Below are positions 30,195-37,809 of a DNA stretch of 64,000 bases, one piece after another. The stretch spans positions 1-64,000 of the forward strand of contig DASREE010000032.1 in assembly GCA_035652235.1 (NCBI GenBank). The letters run 5' to 3'. This stretch comes from PALSA-612 sp035652235. Its GTDB lineage: Bacteria > Actinomycetota > Thermoleophilia > Gaiellales > Gaiellaceae. Position numbers and translations under genes: made by a program. Each line of letters starts with the position of its first letter. The first letter of the stretch is position 1. The notes under the pieces were generated by a model. It was not told the DNA's origin and did not search any database. It saw only the letters and a list, made by a program, of their open reading frames with translations.

Positions 30195-32341
30195 GGGCGG
30201 ATCCTCCACGCCGCGACCGCCGCCTGCCCGTAGCTGATCCCGCCGTCGTTCGGCGGCACGAGCCTGTGCGTGAGGACGCGGAAGCCGAGCGCCTCGAGCC
30301 GGCGGCGCGTCGAGCCGGCGAGCCGGAGGTTCTGGAAGCTCCCGCCCGTCAGGCAGACGACGCGCGGCGCGCCCGCCTCGGCGCACGCCTGCGCCGCGGC
30401 GCAGGCCACCGACTCGTGGAACGCGGCCGCGATCTCGGCGCGCGGCCGGCCGGCGGCGAGGTCGTCGTGGCAGGCACCCACCAGCTCGGCGCCCGGGCCG
30501 AAGCGCCACGGGTAGGGCTCGGCGGCGACGTCGCCCGCCAGATGCTCGAGCTCGACCGCCGCCTGGCCCTCGTAGGAGACGCGCTCGCGCACGCCGAGGA
30601 GCGCGGCGACCGCGTCGAACAGGCGGCCCATGCCCGACGACAGCGGGGCGTTCGCCTTCAGGCTCTCGCGCACGAGCGGCCAGCGCGCGAACGGCACCGG
30701 GCGCCCGGCGCGCTCGAGGTGGCAGGCGGCGGTGCGCCACGGCTCGCGCACGGCCGCCTCGCCGCCCGGAAGGGGGACCGGCTCGAGCCAGGCGAGCCGC
30801 TCGAACGAGCCGAGGTCGCAGCGCAGGAGCTCGCCGCCCCAGAGCGTGCCGTCGGTGCCGAAGCCGGTGCCGTCGAAGACGAGGGCGAGGGCGGGGCCTG
30901 TCTCGCCGTGCTCGGCAAGGCAGGCGGCGGCGTGCGCGTGATGGTGCTGCACGCCCACGAGCTTCGCCTCCTGCTCGAGCGCCCACTTCGTCGACAGGTA
31001 GTCGGGATGGAGGTCGTGGGCGACCACGGCCGGGCGCACGGCGAGCATGCGCAGGTACAGCTCGAGGTCGGTGCGGAAGGCGCGGTAGGCCTCGAGCGAG
31101 TCGAGGTCGCCGAGGTGGGCGGAGAGGAACGCCTGACATCCGCGGGCGACGCAGAAGGTGCTCTTCAGCTCGGCGCCGACGGCGACGAGCGGCTCGGCTG
31201 CCGGCACCGGCAGCGGGAGCGCGTCCGGGACGTGGCCGCGGGAGCGGCGGACCGGGAAGGCGGCCCGGACGACGGAGTCCTCGCAGCGGCGGTGGATGGG
31301 GCGGTCGTGCGCGAGGAACGCGTCGGCGATGTCGCCGAGCCGCCGGCGCGCCTCCGCGTCGTCGAACGCGATCGGCTCGTCCGAGCGGTTCCCGCTCGTC
31401 AGCACGAGCGGCCGCCCGACGTCGGCCGCGAGCAGGTGGTGGAGCGGAGTGTAGGGGAGCATGACGCCGAGCCAGGGCGAGCCGGGGGCGACGGAGAGGG
31501 CGACCGGCGCGTCCTCCCGCCGGCGTGCGAGCACGATCGGGCGCACCGGCGAGCGCAGGAGGCGCCGCCCGCCCGGGTCGAGGTGGACGAGGCGCTCGGG
31601 CTCGGCGCTCAGCACGGCGAGCGGCTTCTCCTCGCGCTGCTTGCGCGCGCGCAGGCGCATGACCGCCTCCTCGCTCGTCGCGTCGCAGGCGAGGTGGTAG
31701 CCGCCGAGGCCCTTCACGGCCACGATCGCGCCCGCGCGCAGGAGCTCCGCCGCCTGCTCGAGCGGCATAGACAGGGACGGACCGCAGGCAGGGCAGCACG
31801 TCGGCTCGGCGTGGAAGCGGCGGTCGAGCGGATCCTCGTACTCCGCCCGGCACGCCTCGCACATGGGGAAGCCCGCCATCGTCGTCAGCGCTCGGTCGTA
31901 GGGAACGTCGCGGACGATCGTGAAGCGCGGCCCGCACTGGGTGCAGTTGACGAACGGGTACCGGTAGCGGCGGTCGCCCGGGTCGAACAGCTCGCGCAAG
32001 CAGTCCTCGCAGGTGGCGACGTCGGCGGGGACAAGAGCGCTGCCCGCGCGTGTCGCGTCGCTCGCGAGGATGGCGAACGAGCGCTCGCCCCGCGGCGCGA
32101 GCGGGCGCGTGCGCACCGTCTCGACGCGGGCAAGCCCGGGCGCGTCGGCGACGAGCGCCGCCGCGAAGCGGTCGAGCGCGGCACTCGGTCCCTCCGCCTC
32201 GATCACGACGCCGGCGCCGTCGTTGCGGACGAAGCCCGTGAGACCGTGCCTCCGCGCGAGGCCGTACACGAACGGCCGGAAGCCGACGCCCTGCACGACC
32301 CCGCGCGCCTCGAGCCGCCGCCGCTCGACGGTCTGGTCCAT
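30185..32341 (-). CDS. hypF: Carbamoyltransferase HypF
   Basis: HypF makes the carbamoyl-AMP precursor of the cyanide ligands from carbamoyl phosphate and ATP. The 718-residue protein shows an acylphosphatase domain (RGVVQGVGFRPFVYGLARRHGLTGFVRNDG). Two zinc fingers follow (CEDCLRELFDPGDRRYRYPFVNCTQCGPRF and CEACRAEYEDPLDRRFHAEPTCCPACGP), then a YrdC-like domain (KGLGGYHLACDATSEEAVMRLRARKQREEKPLAVL) and a Kae1-like domain with VQHHHAHAAACLAEHG. The ATG at 32341 is chosen because TAGCAT lies seven bases upstream. It heads the leftward operon. Confidence 0.96.
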   Translation of the reverse strand: MDQTVERRRLEARGVVQGVGFRPFVYGLARRHGLTGFVRNDGAGVVIEAEGPSAALDRFAAALVADAPGLARVETVRTRPLAPRGERSFAILASDATRAGSALVPADVATCEDCLRELFDPGDRRYRYPFVNCTQCGPRFTIVRDVPYDRALTTMAGFPMCEACRAEYEDPLDRRFHAEPTCCPACGPSLSMPLEQAAELLRAGAIVAVKGLGGYHLACDATSEEAVMRLRARKQREEKPLAVLSAEPERLVHLDPGGRRLLRSPVRPIVLARRREDAPVALSVAPGSPWLGVMLPYTPLHHLLAADVGRPLVLTSGNRSDEPIAFDDAEARRRLGDIADAFLAHDRPIHRRCEDSVVRAAFPVRRSRGHVPDALPLPVPAAEPLVAVGAELKSTFCVARGCQAFLSAHLGDLDSLEAYRAFRTDLELYLRMLAVRPAVVAHDLHPDYLSTKWALEQEAKLVGVQHHHAHAAACLAEHGETGPALALVFDGTGFGTDGTLWGGELLRCDLGSFERLAWLEPVPLPGGEAAVREPWRTAACHLERAGRPVPFARWPLVRESLKANAPLSSGMGRLFDAVAALLGVRERVSYEGQAAVELEHLAGDVAAEPYPWRFGPGAELVGACHDDLAAGRPRAEIAAAFHESVACAAAQACAEAGAPRVVCLTGGSFQNLRLAGSTRRRLEALGFRVLTHRLVPPNDGGISYGQAAVAAWRIRPCA

Positions 32342-32348
32342 AGCGTGC

Positions 32349-32354
32349 ATGCTA
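32349..32354 (-). promoter_or_regulatory. -10 element of the hypFCDE operon
   Basis: Reading leftward, TAGCAT is followed by seven bases and the hypF ATG, again a leaderless layout. It lies in the 130-base divergent region shared with the hydrogenase structural operon. Confidence 0.5.
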
Positions 32355-32404
32355 GGGGCGGCCCGCGCGGTCGCCATCCGCGCTCCGCCGCGCCTGCGTG
32401 CGGA

Positions 32405-32421
32405 AAAGCCGCACCGGCTTT
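32405..32421. promoter_or_regulatory. 17-bp palindrome in the hydrogenase divergent promoter
   Basis: AAAGCCG-CAC-CGGCTTT is a perfect seven-base inverted repeat 51 bases upstream of the structural-operon ATG. The overlapping GTGCGG/CCGCAC offers an alternative pairing. It is the only strong symmetric site in the intergenic region, so it is a plausible operator for coordinate control of both operons. Confidence 0.45.
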
Positions 32422-32471
32422 CAGGCGGCCCACCGATGCTCCGGCCGGGCACGCGGACGAGGCTGCCGGCG

Positions 32472-33599
32472 ATGGCTCCGTCCGTGATCGACCTGCCCGC
32501 GCTCGACGTCCTGATCGAGGCGCTTCGGGGCGGCGGGTACCGGGTCGTCGGCCCGACCGTGCGCGACGGGGCGATCGTCTACGCGGACATCGACTCGGCG
32601 GCGCAGCTGCCGGCCGGCTGGACCGACCGCCAGCAGGCCGGGTCGTACCGGCTCGAGCGCCGCGCGGACGAGGCCCGCTTCGGCTGGGCCGTCGGGCCGC
32701 ACTCCTGGAAGCCGTTTTTGCTCGTGCCCGTCCTGCGCCTGTGGCGCGCACGCCGGAGCGGCGGCGGCGCGCTCGAGCTCGAGGAGGAGCCGGCGCCGGA
32801 CGAGCGGCTCGCCCTCGTCGGCGTCCGCCCCTGCGACCTGGCGGCGATCGCCGTCCAGGACGGCGTCCTCCTCGGCGGCCGCTACGCCGACCGCGACTAC
32901 GCCGCGCGCCGCGAGGGGGCGTTCGTCGTCGCCGTCAACTGCGGCGAGCCGGGCGGCACCTGCTTCTGCGCCTCGCTGGGAACGGGCCCGAAGGCAGGCG
33001 ACGGCTACGACCTGGCGCTCACCGAGCTGCTCGAGGGAGAGCACCGGTTCCTGGCCGAGGCGGGCTCGGAGCGCGGCGAGGAGCTGCTCGCCGGCCTGCC
33101 GCGCCGGAAGGCCGGCGAGGCCGACGTCGCCGCCGCCCGACGCGTGACCGACGGGGCGGCGGAGCGCATGGGCCGCCGGCTCGAGGCGGAGGGGCTGCGC
33201 GACCTGCTCGCGCGCAACCGCGAGCACCCGCGCTTCGACGAGGTGGCCGCGCGCTGCCTGACCTGCGCCAACTGCACGCTCGTCTGCCCCACCTGCTTCT
33301 GCACCTCGGTCGAGGACACGACCGACCTCGCCCGCTCCGAGGCGGGGCGCGTCCGCAGCTGGGACACCTGCTTCTCGATCCAGTACTCCTTTCTCCACGG
33401 CGGCAGCATCCGAACGTCGCCGAAGGCCCGCTACCGGCAGTGGTTGACGCACAAGTTCGGGACGTGGCACGACCAGTTCGGCCGCTCGGGCTGCGTCGGC
33501 TGCGGGCGCTGCATCACCTGGTGCCCGGTCGGCATCGACGTGACCGAGGAGCTCGCCGCCATCCGATCGGGCGAGGAGGCCGCTCATGCGCACGATTGA
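32472..33599 (+). CDS. hyhB: Group 3b-type NiFe hydrogenase beta subunit (Fe-S electron carrier)
   Basis: The 375-residue cytosolic subunit corresponds to HydB of sulfhydrogenase. It carries GVRPCDLAAI, a Cys-rich stretch NCGEPGGTCFCASLGTGP, and two 4Fe-4S ferredoxin motifs, CLTCANCTLVCPTC and CVGCGRCITWCPVG. It relays electrons between the small subunit and the flavin subunit. An in-frame ATG at 32436 is possible, but MAPSVIDLPALDVLIEAL fits the family start better. The last 14 bases overlap the sensor-domain gene. Confidence 0.93.
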   Translation: MAPSVIDLPALDVLIEALRGGGYRVVGPTVRDGAIVYADIDSAAQLPAGWTDRQQAGSYRLERRADEARFGWAVGPHSWKPFLLVPVLRLWRARRSGGGALELEEEPAPDERLALVGVRPCDLAAIAVQDGVLLGGRYADRDYAARREGAFVVAVNCGEPGGTCFCASLGTGPKAGDGYDLALTELLEGEHRFLAEAGSERGEELLAGLPRRKAGEADVAAARRVTDGAAERMGRRLEAEGLRDLLARNREHPRFDEVAARCLTCANCTLVCPTCFCTSVEDTTDLARSEAGRVRSWDTCFSIQYSFLHGGSIRTSPKARYRQWLTHKFGTWHDQFGRSGCVGCGRCITWCPVGIDVTEELAAIRSGEEAAHAHD

Positions 33600-34053
33600 C
33601 ACCCTGCTCGCCGGCGTCCCGATCTTCGAGGGCCTGCCGGCCGAGACGCTCGAGCTCCTGGCCGGATGCGCCTCCAACGTCCGCTACTCGGACGGCGAGG
33701 TCCTGTTCCGGCAGGGCGACGAGGCGAACCGCTTCTACGTCGTCCGCCACGGCCTCGTCGCGCTCGAGACCTTCGTCCCGCCGCGCGGCGCGATCACGAT
33801 CGAGACGATCCAGCCGGGCGAGGTCGTCGGCTGGTCGTGGCTGTTCCCGCCGCACCGCTGGCGCTTCGACGCGCGGGCGCTCGGCCTCGTCCGCGCCACC
33901 GCCTTCGACGGCGACTGCCTGCGCGGCAAGTGCGACGCCGATCCGGCACTCGGCTACGACCTCATGTCCCGCTTCGCCCAGGTGCTCATCGACCGCCTGG
34001 AGTGGACGCGGCTCCGGCTGCTGGACATCTATGGCGAGCACCGTCCCCGCTGA
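33586..34053 (+). CDS. Stand-alone Crp-type cyclic-nucleotide-binding-domain protein
   Basis: The 155-residue protein is one cupin-like CNB domain (VPIFEGLPAETLELLAGCASNVRYSDGEVLFRQGDEANRFYVVRHG) plus a helix (DLMSRFAQVLIDRLEWTRLRLLDIYG). No DNA-binding HTH follows. The phosphate-binding cassette is replaced by VVGWSWLFPPHRWRFDARA, so cAMP binding is doubtful. It is embedded in the hydrogenase operon with overlaps on both sides, which argues for an enzyme-associated regulatory or assembly role and not transcription control. Similar genes occur in other group 3b clusters. Confidence 0.85.
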   Translation: MRTIDTLLAGVPIFEGLPAETLELLAGCASNVRYSDGEVLFRQGDEANRFYVVRHGLVALETFVPPRGAITIETIQPGEVVGWSWLFPPHRWRFDARALGLVRATAFDGDCLRGKCDADPALGYDLMSRFAQVLIDRLEWTRLRLLDIYGEHRPR

Positions 34054-34906
34054 CGGGCGCGCCGCGGCCGCCGCCTCTCGGGAGTCCGGGCCGATGGCGC
34101 CGCGGCCCTACCGGGTCGTCGGGCGTCGGCGCGAGACGGGGGACACGTGGACGCTCGCGCTCGAGCCGCTGGCGGGCGCCGCGCCCGAGATCGCGCCCGG
34201 CCAGTTCATGATGGTGTACGCCTTCGGTATCGGCGAGGTGCCCATCTCGGTCAGCGGCCCGCCGTGGCGTCCGGGGCCCGTCGTGCACACCGTGCGCGCC
34301 GTCGGGCCCGTCTCCGGCGCCATTTGCGCCAGCCGGCCCGGCGCCGTGCTCGGGCTGCGCGGGCCGTTCGGCAACTGCTGGCCGGTCGCCGACGTGTGCG
34401 GCTGCGACCTGGTCGTCGTTGCGGGCGGGATCGGTCTCGCGCCGCTCCGCCCGGCCGTCTACCACGTGCTCGAGCACCGCGGCGAGTACGGCTCGGTGAC
34501 GATCCTGTACGGGAGCCGGACGCCATCCGACCTGCTCTACCGGCGCGAGCTCGAGCGCTGGCGGAGCCGCTTCGACGTGGCCGTCGACGTGACCGTCGAC
34601 GCGGCCGACTCGGCCTGGCACGGCAAGGTCGGGGTCGTCCCGAAGCTGATCGGCGGCGCCGCCTTCGACCCGGGCTCGGCGGTCGCGCTCGTGGTCGGGC
34701 CGGAGATCATGATGCGTTTCGCCGTCGAGGGCCTGCTCGAGCGCGGCCTGCCCGAGGAGCGCATCTACCTGTCGATGGAGCGGAACATGCGCTGCGGCAT
34801 CGGCCTGTGCGGCCATTGCCAGCTCGGCCCGACGCTCGTCTGCCGCGACGGCCCCGTCTACGCATACGCGGAGCTCGAGCCGCTGCTCGGGGTGCGGGAG
34901 CTGTGA
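34031..34906 (+). CDS. hyhG: Hydrogenase gamma subunit (FAD/NAD(P)-binding, 2Fe-2S)
   Basis: The subunit exchanges electrons with NAD(P)H. It has a ferredoxin-reductase-like FAD domain (PGQFMMVYAFGIGEVPISVSG), an NAD(P) domain (LVVVAGGIGLAPLRPAVYHVLEH, VTILYGSRTPSDLLYRREL) and a C-terminal 2Fe-2S site (CGIGLCGHCQLGPTLVCRDG). This is HydG of sulfhydrogenase and resembles dihydroorotate dehydrogenase electron-transfer subunits. The ATG at 34031 overlaps the previous gene by 23 bases. A later ATG at 34094, after a GGGAG site, removes 21 low-complexity residues and is equally likely. Confidence 0.93.
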   Translation: MASTVPADGRAAAAASRESGPMAPRPYRVVGRRRETGDTWTLALEPLAGAAPEIAPGQFMMVYAFGIGEVPISVSGPPWRPGPVVHTVRAVGPVSGAICASRPGAVLGLRGPFGNCWPVADVCGCDLVVVAGGIGLAPLRPAVYHVLEHRGEYGSVTILYGSRTPSDLLYRRELERWRSRFDVAVDVTVDAADSAWHGKVGVVPKLIGGAAFDPGSAVALVVGPEIMMRFAVEGLLERGLPEERIYLSMERNMRCGIGLCGHCQLGPTLVCRDGPVYAYAELEPLLGVREL

Positions 34907-35691
34907 CGCCGCGCCGCCGCCGGCCGAAGCTCGCCGTGTGGAAGTTCACGAGCTGCGACGGCTGCCAGCTGTCGCTGCTCGACTGCGAGGACGAGCTGCT
35001 CGAGCTCGCCGGCGAGCTCGAGATCGCCGAGTTCCTCGAGGCGACGAGCGCCCACGTCAGGGGCCCGTACGACCTCTCCCTCGTCGAGGGCTCGATCACG
35101 ACGGCGCACGACGCGGAGCGGATCGTGCGCGTGCGTCGCGCCTCGAAGACGCTCGTCACGATCGGCGCCTGCGCGACCGCGGGCGGGATCCAGGCGCTCC
35201 GCAACTTCGCCGCTGTCGACGAGTTCACGCAGGCCGTGTACGCCTCCCCCGAGCTCATCTCCACGCTCGGCACATCGACGCCGATCTCCGCGCACGTCCC
35301 GGTCGACTTCGAGCTGCGCGGCTGCCCCGTCTCGAAGCGCCAGCTGCTCGAGCTGGTCGCCGCCTTCCTCGCCGGCCGCGCGCCCGCGATCCCCTCGACG
35401 AGCGTGTGCACGGAGTGCAAGCGGCGCGGCACCGTCTGCGTCACCGTCGCCCGCGGGACGCCGTGCCTCGGCCCGGTCACGCACGCCGGCTGCGGCGCCA
35501 TCTGCCCGGCCTACGACCGCGGTTGCTACGGCTGCTTCGGACCGATGGAGAGCCCGAACACGGCGTCGCTCGCGCGGCGGCTCGCGGAGCTCGGACTCGG
35601 CGACGGCGCCATCGTCCGCGCCTTCCGCACCTTCAACGCGGGCGCGGAGCCGTTCCGCGCCGAGAGCGAGGCGCACGGTGGCGGCGCCTAG
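34903..35691 (+). CDS. hyhS: NiFe hydrogenase small (delta) subunit
   Basis: This Fe-S small subunit of 262 residues has proximal-cluster ligands in TSCDGCQLSLLDCEDE (Cys18, Cys21), IGACATAGG and LRGCPVSK. Additional cysteines lie in CTECKRRGTVC and CLGPVTHAGCGAICPAYDRGCYGCFGP for medial and distal clusters. There is no Tat signal, so the enzyme is cytosolic, as expected for group 3. The GTG overlaps the hyhG stop and its end overlaps hyhL by 14 bases. Confidence 0.95.
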   Translation: MTPRRRRPKLAVWKFTSCDGCQLSLLDCEDELLELAGELEIAEFLEATSAHVRGPYDLSLVEGSITTAHDAERIVRVRRASKTLVTIGACATAGGIQALRNFAAVDEFTQAVYASPELISTLGTSTPISAHVPVDFELRGCPVSKRQLLELVAAFLAGRAPAIPSTSVCTECKRRGTVCVTVARGTPCLGPVTHAGCGAICPAYDRGCYGCFGPMESPNTASLARRLAELGLGDGAIVRAFRTFNAGAEPFRAESEAHGGGA

Positions 35692-36976
35692 GACGAGGAC
35701 GATCCGCACCCACTACCTCGCCCGGGTCGAGGGCGAGGGCGCCATGCTCGTGAGGCTGCGCGGGGACGAGGTCGCGGACGTCCAGCTGCAGATCTACGAG
35801 CCGCCCCGCTTGTTCGAGGCGTTCCTGCGCGGCCGCGAGTTCACGGAGGTGACCGACATCACCGCCCGCATCTGCGGCATCTGCCCCGTCGCCTACCAGA
35901 TGTCGTCCGCGCACGCCATGGAGGCGATCTGCGGCGCCCCCGTCACCGGTCAGCTGCGGGCGCTGCGCCGGCTCCTGTACTGCGGCGAGTGGATCGAGAG
36001 CCACACGCTCCACGTGTACATGCTGCACGCGCCGGACTTCCTCGGCTACGCGAGCGCGGTCGAGCTGGCGCGCGACCGGCCCGAGGTGGTCGAGCGCGCG
36101 CTGCGCCTGAAGAAGATCGGCAACGAGGTGATGACCGTCGTCGGCGGGCGCGAGGTGCACCCCGTCAACGTGCGCGTCGGCGGCTTCTACCGGACGCCGA
36201 CGCGGGCCGAGCTGGCCGCGCTCGTGCCGAAGCTGGAGTGGGCGCTCGAGGCCTCGCTCGAGACCGTGCGGCTCGTCGCCGGCCTCGACTTCCCCGAGCT
36301 CGAGCGCGACTACGAGTTCGTCTCGCTGCGCGCGCCGGGCGAGTACCCGATCGACCGGGGACGGATCGTGTCGAGCAGCGGCCTCGACATCCCCGTCTCC
36401 GCCTGGGAGGAGCACTTCGTCGAGCACCAGGTGGCGCGCTCGAACGCGCTCCACGCGACGCTCGCCGACGGCCGCCCGTACCTCGTCGGGCCGCTCGCCC
36501 GCTACGCGCTGAACGGCGCCGAGCTCTCACCTGCCGCCCGGCAGGTGGTGGCCGAGGTCGGCCTCGAGCCGGTCGTCCGCAACCCGTTCCGCAGCATCGT
36601 CGTCCGCGCCGTCGAGATCGTGGACGCCTGCGAGGAGGCGCTCCAGCTGATCGCGGCGTACGAGGAGCCGGATGCGCCGCACGTCGAGGTCGCGCCCCGG
36701 GCCGGGGTCGGCCACGGCGCCACCGAGGCGCCGCGCGGGATCCTCTACCACCGCTACCAGATCGCAGACGACGGCACCATCCTCGAGGCGCGCATCGTCC
36801 CGCCGACCTCCCAGAACCAGAAGACGATCGAGGACGACCTGTTCGCCTTCGTGCGGGCGCACCGGCGGCTGCCCGACGACGAGCTCCGGCACCGTTGCGA
36901 GCAGGCGATCCGCAACTACGATCCCTGCATCTCGTGCGCGACCCACTTCCTCAGGCTCGACGTCGAGCGCGGCTAA
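35678..36976 (+). CDS. hyhL: NiFe hydrogenase large (alpha) catalytic subunit
   Basis: The 432-residue catalytic subunit binds the NiFe(CN)2CO centre through RICGICP (Cys66, Cys69) and DPCISCATH (Cys417, Cys420). These motif forms match group 3b enzymes, which oxidise or evolve H2 with NADP(H) and can reduce sulfur. Only nine residues follow the conserved His423, so the maturation protease would remove a very short tail, as in archaeal HydA. The GTG start overlaps hyhS. Catalytic residues are all present. Confidence 0.96.
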   Translation: MAAPRTRTIRTHYLARVEGEGAMLVRLRGDEVADVQLQIYEPPRLFEAFLRGREFTEVTDITARICGICPVAYQMSSAHAMEAICGAPVTGQLRALRRLLYCGEWIESHTLHVYMLHAPDFLGYASAVELARDRPEVVERALRLKKIGNEVMTVVGGREVHPVNVRVGGFYRTPTRAELAALVPKLEWALEASLETVRLVAGLDFPELERDYEFVSLRAPGEYPIDRGRIVSSSGLDIPVSAWEEHFVEHQVARSNALHATLADGRPYLVGPLARYALNGAELSPAARQVVAEVGLEPVVRNPFRSIVVRAVEIVDACEEALQLIAAYEEPDAPHVEVAPRAGVGHGATEAPRGILYHRYQIADDGTILEARIVPPTSQNQKTIEDDLFAFVRAHRRLPDDELRHRCEQAIRNYDPCISCATHFLRLDVERG

Positions 36977-37443
36977 CGGGGCGGGCGAGGGTCGTCGCCG
37001 TCGGCAACCGCTGGCGGCGGGACGACGGCGCCGGGCTCGAGGTCGCCCGGCGGCTGCGGGGCGTCCTGCCGGCGGGGGTCGAGCTGCTCGAGCAGGAGGG
37101 CGAGCCGGCCGACCTCGTCGACACGCTCACGGGCGCCGGGGCGGCCTGGGTGGTCGACGCCGTCTGCTCCGGCGCCCGGCCCGGGACGGTGCACCGGGTG
37201 GACGCGGGCCTGACGGAGCTCCCGGCCGAGGTCTTCCACGCCTCCACGCACGCGATGGGGCTCGCCGAGGCGGTCGAGCTGGCGCGCGCGCTGCGGCGGC
37301 TGCCCCCGCGCGTGGTCGTGTACGGGATCGAGGGGGGGACGTTCGCGGCGGGCGAGGGCCTGTCGCCGGCGGTCGAGGCGGCCGCCGCGCGCGTGGCCGC
37401 AGCCATCCGGGAGGAGGTGGAGGCGTGCACGAGCGGGCGCTGA
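36934..37443 (+). CDS. Hydrogenase maturation protease
   Basis: HyaD/HycI-family endopeptidase that trims the large-subunit C-terminus after nickel insertion. Family features are VVAVGNRWRRDDGAGLEVARRL (metal-binding Asp), WVVDAVCSG, ASTHAMGLAEAVELARAL (conserved His) and VVVYGIEGGTFAAGEGLSPAV. The start is problematic. The nearest standard in-frame codon is GTG at 36934, inside hyhL, adding about 16 residues before the conserved RARVVAVGN. An ACG directly at the hyhL stop (36976) would fit homologues better. Confidence 0.88.
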   Translation: MRDPLPQARRRARLTGRARVVAVGNRWRRDDGAGLEVARRLRGVLPAGVELLEQEGEPADLVDTLTGAGAAWVVDAVCSGARPGTVHRVDAGLTELPAEVFHASTHAMGLAEAVELARALRRLPPRVVVYGIEGGTFAAGEGLSPAVEAAAARVAAAIREEVEACTSGR

Positions 37444-37694
37444 TGGAGGACGTGCTGCGCGAGCTGGAGCGGGTCGCCCGCGCGGAGGGGGCAGGTCGCG
37501 TCGTCAGCATCCGCGTCCGGCTCGGCGCGCTGTCGCACTTCACGCCGGCGCACTTCCGCGACCACTTCGCGCAGGCCTCGCGCGGCACGCTCGCCGAGGG
37601 GGCCGAGGTCGAGGCGGAGCTTCGCACCGACCCGGCCGAGCCGGACGCGCAGGGGGTCGTCGTCGAGAGCGTGGAGGTCGAGCGACCCGGCTGA
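37425..37694 (+). CDS. hypA: HypA-like nickel insertion protein lacking the zinc domain
   Basis: After GGGAGGAGG the GTG start gives the conserved N-terminus xHERALMEDVLRELERVAR, with His2 as the nickel ligand. The alpha/beta domain follows (VVSIRVRLGALSHFTPAHFRDHFAQASRGTLAEGAEVE). HypA normally has about 113 residues with two CxxC pairs. This 89-residue protein has no cysteine at all, and the region that would hold the zinc ribbon is reduced to a few residues (RTDPAEPDAQG). The nickel-binding end is retained. No hypB lies nearby. Confidence 0.85.
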   Translation: MHERALMEDVLRELERVARAEGAGRVVSIRVRLGALSHFTPAHFRDHFAQASRGTLAEGAEVEAELRTDPAEPDAQGVVVESVEVERPG

Positions 37695-37809
37695 GCCAGC
37701 CCCGCTTCCCGGCCCGTTCCAGGCGCTCGGGACCGCTGCTGCCACCAGTCAAGGAGGCCTGGGCACGTGCCGATACGGGTCGTGTGCCACTCACGCGCAG
37801 CATCGGGCG

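Noticed and set aside
28706..34906. A 2066-codon open frame running antisense through hypD, hypC and hypF into hyhG
   Set aside because: The long openness is a by-product of very high GC. Only the last ~290 codons (hyhG) show protein-family sequence; the rest is Arg/Ala/Gly-rich and opposes strongly conserved hyp genes.
36934..36976. Treating the maturation protease as a pseudogene for lack of a good start
   Set aside because: All family motifs are intact and in frame. An unusual start (GTG inside hyhL or ACG) is more likely than loss of function.
35678..36976. Selenocysteine in the hydrogenase large subunit
   Set aside because: Both metal-binding motifs use cysteine codons (RICGICP and DPCISC); no in-frame TGA occurs.
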